In this document: piece after piece, positions 1 through 9,852 of the stretch | Position numbering within the stretch: position 1 is the stretch's first letter | How the letters are laid out: each line of letters starts with the position of its first letter | Source of the DNA: Crystallibacter permensis | Lineage (GTDB): Bacteria; Actinomycetota; Actinomycetes; Actinomycetales; Micrococcaceae | Reading direction: 5' to 3' | NCBI RefSeq assembly: GCF_025960875.1 | Contig: NZ_JAODLR010000008.1 | Location: 62,001-126,000, forward strand | Length of the DNA stretch: 64,000 nucleotides | Made by a program: the position numbers and the translations under genes | The notes under the pieces: generated by a model | The model's database searches: none | What the model saw: only the letters and a program-made list of their open reading frames with translations | What the model was told of the DNA's origin: nothing

Positions 1-2
1 CG

Positions 3-401
3 TTCGTGCGCGATGAGGAAGGGTATTTCTACTACCAGGCGCGCTCCGACAACATGATCATCTCCTCTGGCTACAACATCGGCGCCCCCGAAGTCGAAGC
101 CGCGATCGACCAGCACCCGGACGTGGTGGAGAACGCCGTAATAGGCCGGCCCGACCCGGAACGCGGCAGCGTGGTCTGCGCCTTCATCGTGCTGCGTGAA
201 GGTGTCGCAGCTGACGCCGCCAAGCGCAAAGAAATCCAGGACTTCGTCAAGGCGACCATCGCTCCGTACAAGTATCCGCGGGACGTGCGGTTCGTGACCG
301 AGCTGCCCCGCAATCCCAGCGGCAAGCTGCAGCACTTCAAATTGCGCGCTGCCGTCTCGGAAGAAACCACAGAATTAGCCGGCGCAGGCCAAGGCCGCTG
401 A
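3..401 (+). CDS. Aryl-CoA ligase (2-aminobenzoate/benzoate-CoA ligase type), C-terminal part
   Basis: This is the C-terminal lid domain of an AMP-forming acyl-CoA synthetase; its start lies before the window. Visible hallmarks are the hinge region ARSDNMIISSGYNIGAPEVE, the PDPERGSVVCAFIVL core strand and the catalytic-lysine motif PRNPSGKLQ near the end. Members of this family adenylate a carboxylate and transfer it to CoA in the cytoplasm. The next gene, 13 bases downstream on the same strand, is an anthraniloyl/salicylyl-CoA monooxygenase-reductase, so the substrate is probably 2-aminobenzoate or a related hydroxybenzoate. The family call is firm; substrate specificity is inferred from the neighbour only, because the adenylation domain is outside the window. 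Confidence 0.85.
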   Translation, partial: FVRDEEGYFYYQARSDNMIISSGYNIGAPEVEAAIDQHPDVVENAVIGRPDPERGSVVCAFIVLREGVAADAAKRKEIQDFVKATIAPYKYPRDVRFVTELPRNPSGKLQHFKLRAAVSEETTELAGAGQGR

Positions 402-414
402 AAGGACAATGAAA

Positions 415-2805
415 ATGAAAATCGCAATCGTCGGAGGCGGCCCGGGCGGCCTGTACTTCGGGGCACTGATGAAGCAGCTGGATCCGGCACATGAGGTGAC
501 GGTGTGGGAACGTAACGCCGCCAGCGATACGTTCGGTTTCGGCGTCGTCTTTTCGGATGAAACCTTGGGCGGGATCGGAAACGCCGATCCCGTGGTGGCT
601 GACTACATGAGCCGCCGGTTCGCCCGCTGGTCCGATATCGACATCCACTTCAAGGACGAGACCATTACGGTCGGCGGCCAGGGCTTCGCCGCGATGAGCC
701 GCAAGGAACTGCTGGAACTGCTGCAGCGCCGCAGTATTGAACTCGGCGTGGACGTGCGTTTCTCCACAATGGCCCCGCCAGTGGAAGAACTGGAAGCCGA
801 ATACGACCTGGTGCTTGCCGCCGACGGCGTGAACTCCCAGATCCGTGCGAAGTACGCCGATTCCTTCGGACCCAGCCTGGACCCGCGGCCCAACAAGTTC
901 ATGTGGCTGGGCACGGACCAGGTGTTCGAGGCCTTCAAGTTCTTCGTCAAGGAGACCGAGTTCGGGACCATGCAGATCCACGGTTACCCGTACTCGGACG
1001 CCGGCTCCACCTTCATCGTCGAGATGCACGAGGACGTCTGGCATGCCGCCGGCTTCGACGAAACCGCCGATGACGTCTTCCCTCCCGGGGTCTCGGACGA
1101 GAAGGCGATCGCCAAAATCCAGGAAATCTTCGCTGAGGAACTCGCCGGCCACGAGGTGCTGGCCAACAACTCCAAGTGGATCAACTTCACCACCGTCCGG
1201 AACCGCAGCTGGCGGCACAACAACGTCGTCCTGCTCGGCGACGCCGCGCACACCGCCCACTTCTCCATCGGCTCCGGTACCAAGCTGGCCATGGAGGACT
1301 CCCTCGCACTGGCCGCCTGCCTGCATGAGCACGCCGACCTTGAATCAGCACTCGCCGCGTACGAGACCGAGCGCCGGCCGGTCGTCGAATCCACCCAGCG
1401 TGCCGCCCAGGCCTCGCTCGAATGGTTCGAGCGCATCGGCCAGTACAAGGACCAGGAACCGACCCAGTTCGCGTTCAACCTGCTCACCCGCAGCCGCCGC
1501 ATCACTCAGGACAACCTGCGGCTGCGTGATCCGGAATTTGCCGACAGGGTGGACCGGCAGTTCGCCGAGTCCCAGGGCCTGACGCAGGTAGCCCCTGCCA
1601 TGTTCCAGCCCTACCGCATCGGCGGGCTGGAACTGAAGAACCGCATCGTGGTCTCACCGATGGACATGTACTCGGCTACTGACGGCGTGCCTGGAGATTT
1701 CCACAAGGTGCATCTGGGCAGCAAGGCCCTCGGCGGCGCAGGGCTCGTCATGACCGAAATGGTCTGCGTTTCGGCAGAAGGACGCATCACTCCCGGCTGC
1801 ACCGGTCTGTACAACGATGTTCAGCGGGACAGCTGGAAGGAAATAGCAGGCTTCGTCCACGGCAACTCTTCGGCCAAGATCGGCGCCCAGATCGGGCATG
1901 CCGGACGCAAGGCGTCCACCCGGCTGATGTGGGAAGGCATCGACGAGCCGCTCAAGTCCGGCAACTGGGAAGCGGCGGGCCCCTCGGCATTGCCATACGG
2001 GCCAGGCAGCCAGACGCCGCGCGAGATGGACCGCGACGAAATGGACCGGGTGAAAGCGGACTTCGTCGCCGCCGCCCGCCGAGCCGACGAAGCCGGCTTC
2101 GACCTGCTCGAGGTACACGCGGCCCACGGCTACCTGCTCTCGTCATTCCTGTCCCCGGTAGCCAACAAGCGGACCGACGAGTACGGCGGCAGCCTCGAAA
2201 ACCGGTTGCGCTACCCGCTGGAGGTTTTCGACGCCGTTCGCTCCGCCTGGCCGGCACAGAAACCGCTCACAGTCCGCATCTCCGCGACCGATTGGATCGA
2301 CGGCGGCAACACCCTCGATGACGCCGTTCAGATCGCCAAAGCCTTCGCCGCCCACGGCGCCGACGGTATCGACGTCTCCACCGGCCAAGTGGGCAAGGAA
2401 GAAAAGCCCGCTTATGGCCGCAGCTACCAGACCCCGTATGCGGACCGGATCCGGCAGGAAGTGGCTGGACCGGCAGGGATCGCAGTGATCGCCGTCGGCG
2501 CCATCTCCTCGTACGACGACGTCAACTCGATCCTGCTCGCCGGACGCGCCGACCTGATCGCACTGGGCCGCACGCACCTGTATGACCCGCAGTGGACGCT
2601 GCACGCCGCCGCGGAGCAAGACTACAAGGGTCAAGGCGCTGAATGGATCCCGCAGTTCCGGGCCGGACGGCGCAAGCCGCCGAGCTCGCGGACCGACGCG
2701 GTCCGGCCCCGGCTGTCCCTGCTGCGAGAGACCGAAGACGAGCTGGCCAATGCCCACCTGCGCTGGCGCCCCGCGCGTAAGGCAGAGCCTGCTCTGGCAA
2801 AGTAG
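415..2805 (+). CDS. Bifunctional anthraniloyl-CoA (or salicylyl-CoA) monooxygenase/reductase
   Basis: This is a cytoplasmic two-domain flavoenzyme. Residues about 1-380 form a group A FAD monooxygenase (GGGPGGL dinucleotide motif at the N terminus, GDAAHTAHFSIGSG near residue 285). Residues about 400-760 form an Old Yellow Enzyme/NADH:flavin oxidoreductase domain (FQPYRIGGLELKNRIVVSPM, then HAAHGYLLSSFLSP and GRADLIALGRTHLYDP). This fusion is that of 2-aminobenzoyl-CoA monooxygenase/reductase, which hydroxylates and reduces the aromatic ring of the CoA thioester; salicylyl-CoA 5-hydroxylases share the N-terminal half. ATGs occur at 409 and 415. AAAGGA at 401-406 is only 2 bases from the first but 8 from the second, so 415 is preferred. 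It follows the CoA ligase closely and probably shares its mRNA. Confidence 0.88.
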   Translation: MKIAIVGGGPGGLYFGALMKQLDPAHEVTVWERNAASDTFGFGVVFSDETLGGIGNADPVVADYMSRRFARWSDIDIHFKDETITVGGQGFAAMSRKELLELLQRRSIELGVDVRFSTMAPPVEELEAEYDLVLAADGVNSQIRAKYADSFGPSLDPRPNKFMWLGTDQVFEAFKFFVKETEFGTMQIHGYPYSDAGSTFIVEMHEDVWHAAGFDETADDVFPPGVSDEKAIAKIQEIFAEELAGHEVLANNSKWINFTTVRNRSWRHNNVVLLGDAAHTAHFSIGSGTKLAMEDSLALAACLHEHADLESALAAYETERRPVVESTQRAAQASLEWFERIGQYKDQEPTQFAFNLLTRSRRITQDNLRLRDPEFADRVDRQFAESQGLTQVAPAMFQPYRIGGLELKNRIVVSPMDMYSATDGVPGDFHKVHLGSKALGGAGLVMTEMVCVSAEGRITPGCTGLYNDVQRDSWKEIAGFVHGNSSAKIGAQIGHAGRKASTRLMWEGIDEPLKSGNWEAAGPSALPYGPGSQTPREMDRDEMDRVKADFVAAARRADEAGFDLLEVHAAHGYLLSSFLSPVANKRTDEYGGSLENRLRYPLEVFDAVRSAWPAQKPLTVRISATDWIDGGNTLDDAVQIAKAFAAHGADGIDVSTGQVGKEEKPAYGRSYQTPYADRIRQEVAGPAGIAVIAVGAISSYDDVNSILLAGRADLIALGRTHLYDPQWTLHAAAEQDYKGQGAEWIPQFRAGRRKPPSSRTDAVRPRLSLLRETEDELANAHLRWRPARKAEPALAK

Positions 2806-2839
2806 TTCCCGCAGGGAAGCGGGTTCAGGTAAACATGAA

Positions 2840-2872
2840 GGGCGGGACGGAGCCTGACGGTCCGTCCCGCCC
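2840..2872. terminator. Perfect 12-bp hairpin between the monooxygenase and the MFS gene
   Basis: GGGCGGGACGGA (2840-2851) pairs exactly with TCCGTCCCGCCC (2861-2872) across a 9-base loop. No T-tract follows. It sits 35 bases after the monooxygenase stop and 46 before the preferred MFS start, so it may be a terminator or attenuator that lowers transporter expression, or may protect the upstream mRNA 3' end. Confidence 0.6.
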
Positions 2873-2918
2873 CCAGCTCAGCAATACCAACCTCCCTTCA
2901 AAACGAAATGAGAAACAT

Positions 2919-4274
2919 GTGGCAACGACGCCCATAAATGATTGGAACGTACCCCCGCGGACAACCAGGCTGGTGCTTTTTTGCTGTTGGCTGGCGATCC
3001 TAGCCGAAGGCTACGATGTCGGGGTCCTGGGCGCTGTCCTGCCCGCTTTGGCGGAATACCGCGCCTGGGACCTTTCGCCGCTGGAGCTCGGCGGCCTCGG
3101 CGCTTACGCGCTTGTCGGCATGTTGTTCGGTGCCCTATTCATTGGCACACTTAGTGACCTGTTCGGCCGCAAAAAGATGCTCCTGCTCTCCATGGTGATC
3201 TTCACGCTGACCCAGGCAGGTGCGGCAGTTGCGCCCACACCGGAGCTCTTCGGTCTCTTCCGGCTGATCGGCGGGCTGGGCATGGGCGGCGTCATCCCCG
3301 TTGCGGCCGCCCTGACCATCGAATATTCGGCGCCGAAAAAGCGATCCTATAACTATGGGGTCATGTACTCGGGGTACTCCCTCGGCATCGTTGCTGCGGC
3401 CTTGGTTGCATTGTTCCTGCTGCCGACCATCGGCTGGCGTTGGGTAATCGCCTTCGGCGCGCTCCCCGTTGTTCTGCTTCCGATTATCGCCAAGCTGCTG
3501 CCCGAGTCGCTGGATTATCTGGAGGCCAAGGGTAAGCGCAATGAAGCCGACCGGCTGGCAGCACAACTGGGAATTGCACCTTACATTCCGGCGGTAGCAG
3601 CGCCCACCGCGGGCGTGACGGCCGCGGAACCGTGGTGGCGGACGATTACCGCGATGTTCTCGCCCCTGTACCTGCGCTCGACTGTGTTCTTCTGGATTTC
3701 CCTGTTCTGCGGCATGGTTCTTGTGTATGGTCTGAACACTTGGTTGCCGTCCATCATGAAATCCGCTGGCTACGACCTAGGTTCTTCGCTGACCTTCCTG
3801 CTGGTCTTCAGCCTCGCCTCGGCGGCAGGCGGACTCGCCCTGGGCCGGGCTGCGGACAAGTACGGGCAAAAGCTCATCCTGGTTGCCTTCTATCTCCTGG
3901 GCGGCGGCGGCATCCTGCTGCTGATCTTCCCGGGGAACATGGTGGTGAACCTCGTATTCGTGGCGTTTGCCGGCATCGGGTCCATCTCGACCTCGCTTGT
4001 CTTGACCGGCTACATTGCCGATTACTACCCGGCAAAGGTGCGTGCTACAGCCACCGGCTGGGCGCTGAGCTTTGCTCGAATTGGTGCTATCTGCGGGCCG
4101 TTAATCGGCGGCTGGATCGGCAGCGCGGCCTTGCCGTTCGAGTGGAATTTCATCATCTTTGCCGGTATTGCCGTGCTGGCAGCCTCGGCTGTAGCGCTCA
4201 TCCCGAAGCGGCGGGAAACGCAGCCGGAGCCGGCAGTAGCCGGTGACGAAACGGTTGGCGTGACCGCCAACTAG
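2919..4274 (+). CDS. MFS aromatic-acid:H+ symporter (AAHS-like)
   Basis: This is a twelve-helix inner-membrane major facilitator. It shows the helix-1 motif AEGYDVGVLGAVLPAL, the helix 2-3 loop GTLSDLFGRKKMLL and a second loop GRAADKYGQK after the central cytoplasmic linker (about residues 185-215). Aspartate in helix 1 and the D-GRKK loop are typical of the aromatic-acid/H+ symporter group, which imports benzoate, hydroxybenzoates and similar acids. The frame is open from ATG 2835, but that extension would place the 12-bp hairpin 2840-2872 inside the coding sequence, so GTG 2919 (VATTPINDWN, 452 codons) is preferred. Its position behind the CoA ligase and monooxygenase suggests it imports their aromatic substrate. 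Confidence 0.82.
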   Translation: MATTPINDWNVPPRTTRLVLFCCWLAILAEGYDVGVLGAVLPALAEYRAWDLSPLELGGLGAYALVGMLFGALFIGTLSDLFGRKKMLLLSMVIFTLTQAGAAVAPTPELFGLFRLIGGLGMGGVIPVAAALTIEYSAPKKRSYNYGVMYSGYSLGIVAAALVALFLLPTIGWRWVIAFGALPVVLLPIIAKLLPESLDYLEAKGKRNEADRLAAQLGIAPYIPAVAAPTAGVTAAEPWWRTITAMFSPLYLRSTVFFWISLFCGMVLVYGLNTWLPSIMKSAGYDLGSSLTFLLVFSLASAAGGLALGRAADKYGQKLILVAFYLLGGGGILLLIFPGNMVVNLVFVAFAGIGSISTSLVLTGYIADYYPAKVRATATGWALSFARIGAICGPLIGGWIGSAALPFEWNFIIFAGIAVLAASAVALIPKRRETQPEPAVAGDETVGVTAN

Positions 4275-4283
4275 ATGCGGCCA

Positions 4284-4311
4284 GGCCGGGAAGATGAAAC
4301 TCTTCCCGGCC
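4284..4311. terminator. Bidirectional hairpin terminator between MFS and SnoaL-like gene
   Basis: GGCCGGGAAGA (4284-4294) pairs with TCTTCCCGGCC (4301-4311) around a six-base loop. It lies between two convergent genes, ten bases past the MFS stop. A near-identical copy is found at 4805-4830. Confidence 0.75.
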
Positions 4312-4340
4312 GGCCCTTGCGTCGTACTCGGACCGGACGA

Positions 4341-4688
4341 TCAGGCGCTTGGGACCTCCGTGACACGCCATTCGTCGATAAAGCCGCCACGGACGGACAC
4401 CTGCCACAGGGCCGGGCCGTCCAATTCGGGGACGCTGCATTCCGAGCGGCCTTGCACTTCCACCCGGCCATTCCCGGTTGCCCGCACCTCATCAAAGATG
4501 TTGCGGTAGTCCGGAAAGGCCGCGAAGAACCGGCGCCAGGCGTCGATACAGGCCGCCTTGCCTTCGATCGCTGCACCTGACGCATCAACGAAGCGGTGGG
4601 TTGGTGTCATCAGCGCGGCCAAAGCATCGAGGTCCCGGCGGCCGATCGCGTCGTTGAAGGCCAGCACAAGAGCCTTGTCGTCAGACAT
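4341..4688 (-). CDS. SnoaL-like / NTF2-fold polyketide-cyclase-type protein
   Basis: This is a 115-residue protein of the SnoaL/ketosteroid-isomerase-like NTF2 fold. The N-terminal helix pattern FNDAIGRRDLDALAALMTPTHRFVDASG and the central KAACIDAWRRFFAAFPDYRNIFDEV are typical of SnoaL-like proteins. They are small cytoplasmic alpha+beta-barrel proteins with varied or unknown substrates. The start has a strong AGGAGG seven bases upstream (complement of 4696-4701). It is flanked on both sides by near-identical hairpins (4284-4311 and 4805-4830), so it looks like a separate transcription unit. The function cannot be stated more precisely. Confidence 0.72.
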   Translation of the reverse strand: MSDDKALVLAFNDAIGRRDLDALAALMTPTHRFVDASGAAIEGKAACIDAWRRFFAAFPDYRNIFDEVRATGNGRVEVQGRSECSVPELDGPALWQVSVRGGFIDEWRVTEVPSA

Positions 4689-4804
4689 GAGCCTGCCTCC
4701 TGAGAGCGTGTCATTCCAGCACCCGAGTAGGACGTGGCTATCTCAGTGATACTTCATTTACGGAGAAGCTGGAAGCAAAACTACTTGGAGCAGCGTGAAA
4801 GCCA

Positions 4805-4842
4805 GCCGGGAAGATGCAACTCTTCCCGGCCGGCTCTTTTTT
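4805..4842 (+). terminator. Rho-independent terminator, T-tract on + strand
   Basis: GCCGGGAAGA (4805-4814) pairs with TCTTCCCGGC (4821-4830), followed by CGGCTCTTTTTTGG. The T-run gives it + polarity although no + gene lies just upstream. It also lies 50 bases beyond the stop of the minus-strand clp gene. Stem and flanks almost duplicate 4284-4311. Confidence 0.65.
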
Positions 4843-4879
4843 GGCTCCCTGGCTGATCAGGCAGCCGGCGCCGCAGACC

Positions 4880-7480
<2,601 letters not shown>

Positions 7481-7496
7481 GTATCCTCCTCAGGAA

Positions 7497-7517
7497 CTTG
7501 AGTATCTTCGACTCATG
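7497..7517 (-). promoter_or_regulatory. HAIR operator (HspR-binding inverted repeat)
   Basis: CTTGAGT-N7-ACTCATG matches the HspR-associated inverted repeat CTTGAGT-N7-ACTCAAG at 13 of 14 arm positions. It ends 16 bases upstream of the clp start, just outside its RBS, where a repressor would block transcription. Known HspR targets are dnaK and clpB operons. Confidence 0.78.
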
Positions 7518-7722
7518 TTAACGCTGATGTTGGAGAATTATTCCGCCGACCTGAAAAAATTGAGCGAAGCAGACTCAGGTCTGTGGTTTGCCGGTCTCAT
7601 TCGTCTCCGAAAGACAATCCGGATGAAACCCGAAGTTAACGTGCCGGCTCCAGACTGGAAGCAGCGCCGCTAAGGCTGGACTCCCGCACAAACCCGTCCA
7701 TTACGAAGATCGGTTGGTAGAG

Positions 7723-7941
7723 ATGAACGCCCGTGAACCAGATCCCGTAGTTCCGCAGTCTCATCACGTAGGGCAGGAGCGGCCGGACTTGGCCAACCTT
7801 CATGTCCGTGAAGACGTAGCGCGGGCCGGCCGCTGCGCCAACCTCCACCTGCCGACCGGCCGGACCTGCCTGTTGCCGGAACGTCATCCCGGTACCTGCG
7901 ACTTCACCGAGCCGCGGGAAGCGGGGGAGACCGTGGGGTGA
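7723..7941 (+). CDS. Small Cys/His-rich hypothetical protein
   Basis: This is a 72-residue protein that I do not recognise by name. The C-terminal half CANLHLPTGRTCLLPERHPG followed by TCDF has three cysteines and two histidines in a pattern (C-x-x-x-H ... C-x5-H-x2-x-C) that could bind zinc. The frame is open from TTG 7714, but ATG 7723 with GGTAGAG just upstream is a better start. The overlapping minus-strand frame 7636-7887 lacks any recognisable motif. It lies alone between the divergent clp promoter and the convergent GYD gene. The coding call is moderate. Confidence 0.45.
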   Translation: MNAREPDPVVPQSHHVGQERPDLANLHVREDVARAGRCANLHLPTGRTCLLPERHPGTCDFTEPREAGETVG

Positions 7942-7985
7942 ATGCCTAACTTCGTCCCGCCGTCGTACGTTTATCCGTGGTGCGG

Positions 7986-8312
7986 TCAGGTGCCGGGAGC
8001 GCGGTAGCGGACCTGGTCGGCGTGCCGCAGCGCCTGCATCGTATCGTCAACCGTCATCAGCACGGTTGTTTCCAAGGTGCTGAGCGCGCCGCCTCCGGTG
8101 ATGGCGAGCGCCACGGCGGCCATGGAGACGTTGTCCGGGGCTTCCCAGAGCGTGTATCCGTCATACGAGCCGAAGGCGTACCAGAAGCCGTGGAGCTTGC
8201 CGCCAACCGCCTCGATGTACGCCTGGGCCGCCTGGCGCCGGTCCTCCGGCTTGCTGATCAGCCTGGCCCAGGTCTCCGGCGTGTAGCTGAACTTTGAAAG
8301 ATAGAGCGGCAT
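7986..8312 (-). CDS. GYD-domain protein
   Basis: This is a 108-residue protein with the GYD-family signature: N-terminal MPLYLSKFSYTPETWARLI, then GGKLHGFWYAFGSYDGYTLWEAPD and a dimeric ferredoxin-like alpha/beta layout. The family is widespread and its biochemical role is not known. GAGAGGA lies six bases before the ATG on the minus strand. It is divergent from the alpha/beta hydrolase at 8491 and ends near the small Cys/His protein. No partner is evident. Confidence 0.78.
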   Translation of the reverse strand: MPLYLSKFSYTPETWARLISKPEDRRQAAQAYIEAVGGKLHGFWYAFGSYDGYTLWEAPDNVSMAAVALAITGGGALSTLETTVLMTVDDTMQALRHADQVRYRAPGT

Positions 8313-8477
8313 GTCTAATCCTCTCGTCCACCGGACCGGCGAAGTTGCGGTTCGGCTTAAAGTCTAGATCCGGCAGCCGGGAAAAGATCGGGTATCTACG
8401 GTCTGATTGGCGGCTCTTTCTGCGGGCTGGCGGCAGCAGTTTCGGTTCGGCCCGTACCAATTGCGAGTGGGCCAGCG

Positions 8478-8483
8478 TAGGGT
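8478..8483 (+). promoter_or_regulatory. -10 element of leaderless hydrolase gene
   Basis: TAGGGT lies seven bases before ATG 8491 and no Shine-Dalgarno is present, which fits a leaderless transcript. Confidence 0.5.
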
Positions 8484-8490
8484 ACCGGGC

Positions 8491-9189
8491 ATGGATATCA
8501 TCCTTGTTCCCGGATTCTGGCTGGACGCTTCCTCGTGGTCGGAGGTTACGCCGCCGCTGGTCGCGGCAAGACACAGAGTCCACCCGCTCACGCTGCCCGG
8601 GTTGGAGTCCGTTGACGCACCACGCGAGGGCATTGGGCTGCGGGACCATATCGACGCCGTTATTGCGGCGGTCGACGGGATTGACGGGCCGGTAGTACTT
8701 GTCGGTCATTCCGGAGGCGGGGCCATCATCCACGGCGCGGTCGACGCGCGGCCGGAGCGTGTGGCCCGCGCCGTCTACGTGGACAGCGGTCCGCTGGCGG
8801 AGGGAGGCGTCATCAATGATGAGCTGCCGGCGGAAGGGGACGAAATCCCGCTGCCGCCGTGGGACGGCTTTGACGATGCCGACCTCGTGGATCTGGACAA
8901 CGAGCTTCGGGCTGCCTTCCGTGCACGGGCCATTCCGCAACCGCGCGGGGTGGCGTACGACAAGCAGCACCTGACGGACGAGCGGCGCTTCGACGTTCCC
9001 GCCACCGTCATCGCGTGCGAGTTCCCATCATCGGTGCTCACCGATTGGGTCGAGTCCGGACACCCCTACGTAGCGGAGCTCGCAAGGATTCACGACGTCG
9101 GGTACGTGGACCTGCCCACGGGGCACTGGCCGCAGTTCACTAAACCTGCCGAGCTCGGCGCGGCCATTCTTGCCGCCGTCGAGCGCTGA
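8491..9189 (+). CDS. Alpha/beta hydrolase
   Basis: This is a 232-residue alpha/beta-hydrolase. It begins directly with strand 1 (MDIILVPGFWLDASSW, oxyanion-hole region), has the nucleophile elbow GHSGGG with Ser74, and a late catalytic-histidine motif TGHWPQF near residue 213. It resembles small esterase or salicylate-esterase-like proteins of actinobacteria; the substrate is unknown and a cytoplasmic location is likely because no signal peptide is seen. The frame extends upstream to 8407, but the fold begins at ATG 8491 and a TAGGGT -10 element sits seven bases before it. A strong terminator follows at 9229-9261. Confidence 0.8.
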   Translation: MDIILVPGFWLDASSWSEVTPPLVAARHRVHPLTLPGLESVDAPREGIGLRDHIDAVIAAVDGIDGPVVLVGHSGGGAIIHGAVDARPERVARAVYVDSGPLAEGGVINDELPAEGDEIPLPPWDGFDDADLVDLDNELRAAFRARAIPQPRGVAYDKQHLTDERRFDVPATVIACEFPSSVLTDWVESGHPYVAELARIHDVGYVDLPTGHWPQFTKPAELGAAILAAVER

Positions 9190-9228
9190 ATCGAACGGGT
9201 GCTTGTAGCCCACTTCTGGCAGCGGCAG

Positions 9229-9261
9229 ACCGCCCGTCCGTCTGGGTGACGGACGGGCGGT
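9229..9261. terminator. Bidirectional terminator, 14-bp stem
   Basis: ACCGCCCGTCCGTC (9229-9242) pairs perfectly with GACGGACGGGCGGT (9248-9261) across a five-base loop and is followed by TTCTGG. It separates the hydrolase from the convergent signal peptidase gene. Confidence 0.85.
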
Positions 9262-9324
9262 TCTGGTGTTGGCGCTGCCTACGCTAGAAATTCGACGGGC
9301 ACGCCGAAGGAACAGACGTCCGGG

Positions 9325-9846
9325 TTAGCTTCTACTTCCCGCTCCGAGCACCAGGCCCTGAAGGGAGGAAAGCGGCAGCGTACCGAAGTCGCGGGAATCG
9401 ATCGAGCGCTCGCGGTTGTCTCCCATAACGAACACCTCGCCAGGAGGCACATGCCGCAAGGAGAAGTGGGTGCCGTCAATGGTCTCGTGGTCCACAAACG
9501 GCTCATCCGGAGCGATGCCGTCGACGTACAGTACGGCGTCCCGCACTTCCACGGTCTGGTCTTCCACTGCCACCACCCGCTTGATCATCGTTGAGTTGTC
9601 CTCGGGTGACTGGAAGACCACCACGTCGCCGGGATGGATCCCGGACAGCTGGGGTGCCGCTTTGAAGACAAACACCAGGCTGCCCGGGTGAAGCGTGGGC
9701 TCCATGCTGTCCGAATCGACGACGGCGGGTTCCATCACCCAGATTCGGACGGCCAGAAGGCTGGCCAAGCCCAGCAGGATCAGTCCCCGGCCCCTCAGTT
9801 TCCGGGGACTGGAAACGGAGGGACGGTGCGTGGCTCCGGCAGACAC
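9325..9846 (-). CDS. lepB: Signal peptidase I
   Basis: This is a 173-residue type I signal peptidase. A single N-terminal membrane anchor (about 19-37) is followed by the catalytic-serine box DSDSMEPTL (Ser47), the lysine box MIKRVV (Lys89) and the C-terminal box GDNRERSIDSRDFG. It cleaves signal peptides on the outer face of the membrane. It is short compared with the main housekeeping enzyme and is the third gene of a tight operon: its start is only six bases from the stop of the multicopper oxidase. This suggests a dedicated peptidase, perhaps for the oxidase, the membrane protein upstream, or an unlinked substrate. Confidence 0.88.
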   Translation of the reverse strand: MSAGATHRPSVSSPRKLRGRGLILLGLASLLAVRIWVMEPAVVDSDSMEPTLHPGSLVFVFKAAPQLSGIHPGDVVVFQSPEDNSTMIKRVVAVEDQTVEVRDAVLYVDGIAPDEPFVDHETIDGTHFSLRHVPPGEVFVMGDNRERSIDSRDFGTLPLSSLQGLVLGAGSRS

Positions 9847-9852
9847 AACTGC

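Noticed and set aside
7515-7673. Small + frame MLTLMLENYSADLKKLSEAD... behind the HAIR site
   Set aside because: No RBS, unusual for this strand, starts inside the operator; more likely chance.
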